DNA of 64,000 bases from NCBI RefSeq assembly GCF_004684095.1, contig NZ_SRII01000002.1, positions 434,692-498,691 of the forward strand. The letters are read 5' to 3'. How positions within the stretch are numbered: the stretch's first letter is position 1; each line of letters begins with the position of its first letter. The stretch is from Hymenobacter sp. UV11 (GTDB lineage Bacteria; Bacteroidota; Bacteroidia; Cytophagales; Hymenobacteraceae). The notes under the pieces are model-generated. The model saw only the letters and a list, made by a program, of their open reading frames with translations. It searched no databases and was not told the origin of the DNA. Both the position numbers and the translations under genes were made by a program. Below, piece after piece: positions 59,279 through 64,000 of the stretch.

Positions 59279-60427
59279 ATGCTACAGTTGACTAACAATC
59301 AGTATCTGCGTGCTTGCCTGAGCCTCATTTTGGGGCTGCTGCTGGCCCTGCCCGCCGCCGCCCAGCAATTGCCAAAGAAGAAGGACGTACTCAAAAAGAT
59401 GACGCTGGCCAACGCGTATTTTATGCAGCAGTGGCCCGACCCCGGCAAGGAAATAATGACTAATAAGCTGCGGCCCAGTCATATCTGGACGCGCGGTGTG
59501 TACTACGAGGGCCTGATGGCGCTCTACGGCATCGACCCGAAGAAGAAATACTACAACTACGCCGTGGACTGGGGCCAGAAGCACAACTGGGGCCTGCGCA
59601 ACGGTCCCACCGGCCGCAACGCCGACGACCAGTGCGCCGGCCAAACCTACCTCGACCTCTACCAGATTGACCCCAAGCCCGAACGTATTCGGGAGCTGAA
59701 AGCGGCCATCGACAACACCGTGCACAGCGATAAAGTGGACGACTGGTGGTGGATTGATGCCCTGCAAATGGCCATGCCCGTGTACGCCAAGCTGGGCGTA
59801 CTGACCAAAGACACTGCGTACTACGGCAAGATGTACCGCCTATACAGCTTCGCTAAAACCCGGCAGGGCGGCCCCGGCCTCTACAATCCGCAGGACAGCC
59901 TGTGGTGGCGCGATAAGGATTTCCTACCCCCCTACCAGGAGCCCAACGGCCAGGACTGTTACTGGAGCCGCGGCAACGGCTGGGTGGTGGCCGCCCTGGT
60001 GCGCGTGCTCGACATCATGCCCCAAGACGCCCCACATCGCGCTGAGTATGAGCAAACCTACCTGGCTATGATGCGTGCCCTACCCCGCCTGCAGCGCCCC
60101 GACGGCTACTGGAACGTAAGTCTGCACGATGCCACCCACTTCGGTGGTAAGGAGCTGAGCGGCACTGCGTTGTTCGTCTACGGTATGGCCTGGGGCGTGC
60201 GCCAGGGACTACTCGATAAGGCGAAATACGAACCGATTATCGCCAAAGCCTGGACGGCCATGGCCACCGAATGCGTGCACCCCGACGGCGCGCTGGGCTA
60301 CGTGCAGGGCACCGGCAAGGAGCCCAAAGACGGCCAGCCCGTGAGCTACACCAGCAAGCCCGATTTTGAGGACTACGGCCTCGGCTGCTTCCTGCTGGCA
60401 GGCAGCGAGGTGTATAAGCTGAAGTAA
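59279..60427 (+). CDS. Unsaturated glucuronyl/galacturonyl hydrolase (GH105)
   Basis: 382 residues, secreted (signal LSLILGLLLALPAAAQ). (Alpha/alpha)6-barrel. Motifs SHIWTRGVYYEGLMALYGID, RNADDQCAGQTYLDLYQID (catalytic Asp), DDWWWIDALQMAMP (second Asp) and YWSRGNGWVVAALVRVLDIM are those of YteR/YesR enzymes, which hydrate the unsaturated uronic acid left by pectin lyases. It starts 6 bp after the PL22 gene, so it is translated from the same mRNA. Confidence 0.93.
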   Translation: MLQLTNNQYLRACLSLILGLLLALPAAAQQLPKKKDVLKKMTLANAYFMQQWPDPGKEIMTNKLRPSHIWTRGVYYEGLMALYGIDPKKKYYNYAVDWGQKHNWGLRNGPTGRNADDQCAGQTYLDLYQIDPKPERIRELKAAIDNTVHSDKVDDWWWIDALQMAMPVYAKLGVLTKDTAYYGKMYRLYSFAKTRQGGPGLYNPQDSLWWRDKDFLPPYQEPNGQDCYWSRGNGWVVAALVRVLDIMPQDAPHRAEYEQTYLAMMRALPRLQRPDGYWNVSLHDATHFGGKELSGTALFVYGMAWGVRQGLLDKAKYEPIIAKAWTAMATECVHPDGALGYVQGTGKEPKDGQPVSYTSKPDFEDYGLGCFLLAGSEVYKLK

Positions 60428-60442
60428 AGGGTTATAAAACAA

Positions 60443-60540
60443 CGTCATGCAGAGCGCAGCGAAGCATCTCGCGTACAGCACTAACTTCTAACGTCAGCAG
60501 ACATCAGCACACGAGATGCTTCGCTGCGCTCTGCATGACG
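60443..60540. repeat. GTCAT-family inverted repeat between GH105 and GH106 genes
   Basis: Perfect 29-bp arms 60443-60471 and 60512-60540 (core GTCATGCAGAGCGCAGCGAA). Confidence 0.95.
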
Positions 60541-60550
60541 GTCAACTTAT

Positions 60551-63412
60551 ATGAAAAAACAACTCGCTCTCGCCCTGCTGCTTAGCGCCTCCCTACCCCC
60601 CCTTGCGGCGCGGGCGCAGGCGCCTGCCTGGCCCACCATCACGCAGCAAAACCGGCCCTGGACGCGCTGGTGGTGGGAGGGTAGCGCCGTGAACCCGCAG
60701 GACCTGACGCACCTGCTGACGCAGTACCAGCAGGCCGGCCTGGGCGGCCTGGAGATAACGGCCATCTACGGCGTGAAAGGCGCGGAGAGTCAGTTCATTG
60801 ACTTCCTCTCGCCCAAGTGGGTCGATATGCTCACGCATACCCTCGCCGAGGGCCAGCGCCTGGGGCTGGGCGTGGACGTGGCGCAGGCCTCGGGTTGGCC
60901 CTTCGGCGGGCCCTGGGTGACGCCCGCCGACGCCTGCAAATACGTGGCTTACCAGACCTACACCGTGCAGGGCGGCCACCAGTTCGCTGAAAAAGTAAGC
61001 TTTACCCAGAAGCCCATCGCCACGGCCATTGGCCACAAGGTGGACATTAAGCAGCTCGCCGACCCCGTGGCGACTAACAAGAATATGCAGGCGCTGGCGC
61101 TGGAGCAAGTGCGCTTCGAGAAGCCGCTGCCCTTGCAGGCGCTCATGGCCTACCCCGCCCAGGGCGCGGCTATCGACCTGACCAGCAAGGTCGATGCCAC
61201 CGGCAAGCTCACCTGGACGGCCCCGGCGGGCACCTGGACGCTCTACGCCATTTTCCAAGGCTGGCACGGCAAGCAGGTAGAGCGCGCCGGCCCCGGCGGC
61301 GAAGGCGACGTGATTGACCACTTCTCCCGAACGGCCACCACGCACTACTTGCAGCGCTTCGACCAGGCCTTCAAGGGCCGCGACGTGCGGAGCATTCGGG
61401 CGTTTTTCAACGACTCGTATGAGGTAGACGATGCGCAGGGCGAGGCTAACTGGACGCCGCTCATGTTCAGTGAGTTTCAGCGACGCAGGGGCTACGATTT
61501 GCGCCAGCACCTGCCGGCTTTGTTCGCAAAGGGGGGGGTAGACGAAAACGCCCGCGTACTCACCGATTACCGCGAAACCATCTCGGAATTATTGCTCGAA
61601 AACTACACCGAGGCCTGGGCTACCTGGGCCCACGGCTACGGGGTAAAAATCCGCAACCAGGCCCACGGCTCGCCGGCCAATATCCTGGATTTGTACGCTG
61701 CCACCGACATTCCGGAAACGGAAGGCGAAGACCTCACGCGCATCAAGTTTGCCTCGTCGGCCGCGCACGTCACGGGCAAGCCGCTGACCTCGGCCGAAAC
61801 CGCGACCTGGGAAAACGACCACTTTCTCTCGACCCTGAGCGACGTGAAAAAGGCCGTGGACCGGATGCTGCTCGGCGGCGTCAACCACGTGTTTTACCAC
61901 GGCACGGCCTATTCACCGCAGGCGGCGGCCTGGCCCGGCTGGCTGTTCTACGCCGCCGTGGAGTTCAATCCGCAGAACCCATTCTGGCAGGATTTCGGCC
62001 AGCTGAACCGCTACGCGGCGCATTGCCAGAGCTTTCTGCAAGCCGGCCAGCCCGCCAACGACGTGCTGCTCTACCTACCGCAGTACGACGCCTACCAGCG
62101 CCCCGGCAAGGTATTGCTCCAGCATTTCGACGGCATCGAGCACGGTTTCAAGGGCCTGCCCATTGAGGCCACCAGCGAGCTGCTGCTCAAGCAAGGCTAC
62201 GGCTACGACTTCATTTCGGACAAGCAGGTGCAGCTGGTGCAGGCTAGCGGCGCGGGCCTGCGCACCAGCGGCGGCGCGCAGTACCGCACCATACTAGTGC
62301 CGGCCGCGCGCACCATGCCCCTATCCACCTGGCAGCACCTGCTGGCGCTGGCACAGGCCGGCGCCACAGTGGTGGTGCAGAATGCATTACCCACCGATGT
62401 GCCCGGCCTCGGCGACCTGGCCCGCCGCCAGGCTACCTTCAAAAAGCTGACGGCGCAGCTGAACTTTAAACCCGTGGCCAGTGGCCAGCGGGCCACTGTG
62501 GGTAAGGGCGCATTCCTGCTCGGTACCGATGTAGCGCAGCTGCTGACGCAGGCCGGAGTGTCGCGCGAAACGCTGGTGGACAGTGGCTTGCAGTGCGAGC
62601 GCCGCCGCACGGCCAACGGCTACACCTACTTTCTGGCCAACTGGAGCGACCAGCCCGTGCACGCCTGGGTGCCACTGGCTACCGCTGCCAAATCGGCCAA
62701 CCTCTACGACCCCATGACCGAGCAGCTGGGCGCGGCCGCCGTGCGTCAGTCGGCGGGGGGTAGGGCCGAAGTGTACGTGCAGCTGGCGCCCGGCGGCTCG
62801 TGCCTGCTCGATACCAAAACTACGGCCGCAGTGCCCGGCCTAGCCTTTGCCTACTACCGGCCAGTCGGTCCCGCGCAGCCAGTAGCCGGAACTTGGGCCG
62901 TGCGCTTCGTGAGCGGCGGGCCCACGCTGCCCGCGCCGCTGCAAATCGCGCAGCTCGATTCGTGGACCAAGCTGGCTGGCGAGGCGGGGCAAAAATTTGC
63001 CGGTACCGCCACCTATACTACCACCTTCGCCCTACCCCCCGGCGGCAGCGCCGAAGGCTACCTGCTCGATTTAGGCAGGGTAGGGCAGAGCGCCCGCGTG
63101 CAGCTCAACGGCCAGGAAGTCGGTACCTTGTTGGGTCCAGCCTACCAGCTGTATCTGCCTAAAAGTCAACTGAAAGCCAGTAATGAGCTGGCCATCAGCG
63201 TGAGCAACGGCATGGCCAACCGCATTGCCGACATGGACCGCCAGCACCAGGAATGGAAGCTGTTTTACAACGTGAATATGGCCGCCAAGCTTAAGGAAAA
63301 CCGTGGGCCCGACGGCCTGTTCACCGCCGCGCAGTGGTCGCCGGTAGCGTCGGGGCTACTGGGGCCGGTTACGCTCACGCCGGTGGCGCTGGGCGGGCCG
63401 GTGGCGCAGTAG
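60551..63412 (+). CDS. Glycoside hydrolase family 106-like alpha-L-rhamnosidase
   Basis: 953 residues, secreted (signal MKKQLALALLLSASLPPLAA, then RAQA). The N-terminal RPWTRWWWEGSAVNPQDLTH, GGLEITAIYGVKGAES and DVAQASGWPFGGPWV are the GH106 catalytic-barrel opening. GEDLTRIKFASSAAHVTGKP and MLLGGVNHVFYHGTAYSP lie around the active site. The C-terminal third contains a beta-sandwich with NGQEVGTLLGPAYQLYLP, a likely carbohydrate-binding module. GH106 enzymes release terminal alpha-L-rhamnose from rhamnogalacturonans. It is separated from GH105 by an inverted repeat and followed by a rhamnose mutarotase gene, which fits. Confidence 0.92.
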   Translation: MKKQLALALLLSASLPPLAARAQAPAWPTITQQNRPWTRWWWEGSAVNPQDLTHLLTQYQQAGLGGLEITAIYGVKGAESQFIDFLSPKWVDMLTHTLAEGQRLGLGVDVAQASGWPFGGPWVTPADACKYVAYQTYTVQGGHQFAEKVSFTQKPIATAIGHKVDIKQLADPVATNKNMQALALEQVRFEKPLPLQALMAYPAQGAAIDLTSKVDATGKLTWTAPAGTWTLYAIFQGWHGKQVERAGPGGEGDVIDHFSRTATTHYLQRFDQAFKGRDVRSIRAFFNDSYEVDDAQGEANWTPLMFSEFQRRRGYDLRQHLPALFAKGGVDENARVLTDYRETISELLLENYTEAWATWAHGYGVKIRNQAHGSPANILDLYAATDIPETEGEDLTRIKFASSAAHVTGKPLTSAETATWENDHFLSTLSDVKKAVDRMLLGGVNHVFYHGTAYSPQAAAWPGWLFYAAVEFNPQNPFWQDFGQLNRYAAHCQSFLQAGQPANDVLLYLPQYDAYQRPGKVLLQHFDGIEHGFKGLPIEATSELLLKQGYGYDFISDKQVQLVQASGAGLRTSGGAQYRTILVPAARTMPLSTWQHLLALAQAGATVVVQNALPTDVPGLGDLARRQATFKKLTAQLNFKPVASGQRATVGKGAFLLGTDVAQLLTQAGVSRETLVDSGLQCERRRTANGYTYFLANWSDQPVHAWVPLATAAKSANLYDPMTEQLGAAAVRQSAGGRAEVYVQLAPGGSCLLDTKTTAAVPGLAFAYYRPVGPAQPVAGTWAVRFVSGGPTLPAPLQIAQLDSWTKLAGEAGQKFAGTATYTTTFALPPGGSAEGYLLDLGRVGQSARVQLNGQEVGTLLGPAYQLYLPKSQLKASNELAISVSNGMANRIADMDRQHQEWKLFYNVNMAAKLKENRGPDGLFTAAQWSPVASGLLGPVTLTPVALGGPVAQ

Positions 63413-63430
63413 GGTAGTCGCTTGTTTTCG

Positions 63431-63513
63431 TTTGTCATTGCGAGCGCAGCGCGGCAATCGCCCCAGAACGATGACGTTCTGGGGCGATTGCTTCGCAGGC
63501 TCGCAATGACAAA
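63431..63513. repeat. GTCATTGCGAG-type inverted repeat before rhaM
   Basis: The left part, TTTGTCATTGCGAGCGCAGC, pairs with a right part ending CTTCGCAGGCTCGCAATGAC then AAA. Some mismatches. The inner CCCCAGAACG/ CGTTCTGGGG is perfect. Confidence 0.88.
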
Positions 63514-63535
63514 ATATCTTGCTTGATAATTACTT

Positions 63536-63850
63536 ATGGAAGAAATCGCCTTCACTATGCAGCTGCTGCCCGGCGTGGCGGCCGAGTACCAGCGCCGGCA
63601 CGACGAAATCTGGCCCGAGCTGACTGCGGCCCTGCACGCGGCCGGCATCCGCGACTACTCCATCTTTCTGGATGCGGCCAGCGGGCGGCTGTTTGGGGTG
63701 CAGAAGCGGGCGGCTGGCCACACCGCCGACGCCCTACCTGGCCTGCCCATAATGGCCCGCTGGTGGGCCTACATGGCCGATTTGATGGAAGTTAATCCCG
63801 ATAACTCGCCGGTGGTAACGCCGTTGGCGCGGGTTTTTCACCAAGACTAA
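63536..63850 (+). CDS. rhaM: L-rhamnose mutarotase
   Basis: 104 residues. Interconverts alpha- and beta-L-rhamnose. The family pattern is clear: MQLLPGVAAEYQRRHDEIWP, ELTAALHAAGIRDYSIFLD, RLFGVQKR and MARWWAYMADLM. Cytosolic. Its presence behind a GH106 gene indicates that released rhamnose is taken up and metabolised. Confidence 0.95.
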   Translation: MEEIAFTMQLLPGVAAEYQRRHDEIWPELTAALHAAGIRDYSIFLDAASGRLFGVQKRAAGHTADALPGLPIMARWWAYMADLMEVNPDNSPVVTPLARVFHQD

Positions 63851-63957
63851 TTTTTCATGCCGCAGCAGGTGAGTGCGGGAAGGTGGCCGGGCGGGCAGCC
63901 TGCACTTTTGCCAATACTAAACCGGCCCGCTACCCCGCGCGGCTGGTCCTGCCCTCC

Positions 63958-64000
63958 ATGAAGCTTCATCCCACCTACTTCCTGCCCCTGTTGCTGCTGG
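63958..64000 (+). CDS. Start of another exported protein (cut off by the window)
   Basis: From the ATG at 63958 only 14 codons are visible, MKLHPTYFLPLLLL, which looks like a signal peptide. Given the neighbouring genes it may be a further pectin- or rhamnogalacturonan-degrading enzyme, but this cannot be decided. Confidence 0.45.
   Translation, partial: MKLHPTYFLPLLLL

Overview
The window looks like a chromosomal segment of a GC-rich Bacteroidota bacterium of the Hymenobacter type (Cytophagales). The evidence is indirect. Several genes have -7 boxes of the TAnnTTTG type, some with a TTTG-like box about 19-20 bp upstream, and Shine-Dalgarno sequences are mostly absent. There is a TonB-dependent receptor with a carboxypeptidase-regulatory-like N-terminal domain, a short NuoG, and a FadN-type 3-hydroxyacyl-CoA dehydrogenase/enoyl-CoA hydratase. 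The octamer GGGGTAGG/CCTACCCC is extremely frequent. No rRNA, tRNA, CRISPR array, prophage or intact insertion sequence was seen.

Layout. 1-4.9 kb (minus): fatty-acid oxidation cluster (acyl-CoA ligase, MarR regulator, FadN-type enzyme running off the left edge). 5-8.1 kb (plus): ureohydrolase-family protein with altered metal ligands, cytochrome-b5-like protein, MurQ, conserved hypothetical. 8.2-11.6 kb (minus): two small secreted proteins, then the GTPases Der and Era separated by a perfect 60-bp inverted repeat. 11.8-18 kb: ferrochelatase, PRC-barrel protein, a membrane-anchored protein, an orphan HsdR-N-like nuclease divergent from uvrA, and a PIN toxin/antitoxin pair. 19-22.7 kb (minus): siderophore receptor and PepSY membrane protein behind a promoter with a palindromic operator. 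22.8-30.1 kb (minus): complete trp operon trpE-G-D-C-F-B-A with an attenuation leader whose 19-residue peptide has tandem Trp codons. Four of its gene junctions carry long inverted repeats. 30.2-37.9 kb: CvfB-like protein, TonB-C protein, Omp85-like barrel, a radical-SAM/DUF4130 pair predicted to act on DNA, and RmlD. 38-43.7 kb: MFS exporter, GreA/B-like factor, AraC regulator divergent from an aldehyde dehydrogenase, DUF779. 43.8-52.5 kb (minus): respiratory complex I genes nuoA-B-C-D-E-F-G-H-I-J, ending at a terminator with no nuoK-N. 52.6-57 kb: DUF4136 lipoprotein, histidine phosphatase, Uma2-like protein, ABC exporter. 57.2-64 kb (plus): a pectin/rhamnogalacturonan degradation cluster (deacetylase, PL22 lyase, GH105, GH106, L-rhamnose mutarotase, start of another exported protein).

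Intergenic space is dominated by dispersed inverted repeats. At least ten belong to a GTCAT-ended family. Others are TAGGCTTTAGCCTGCCG-type palindromes, TTAGCTG-rich repeats, AT-rich TTAACAGTTATCAATT-like strings and one C-rich element. Several lie inside operons. The most interesting items are the radical-SAM/DUF4130 module, the trp attenuator, the GGGGTAGG octamer, the repeat families, and two predicted enzymes (ureohydrolase and Uma2) that have lost family catalytic residues.
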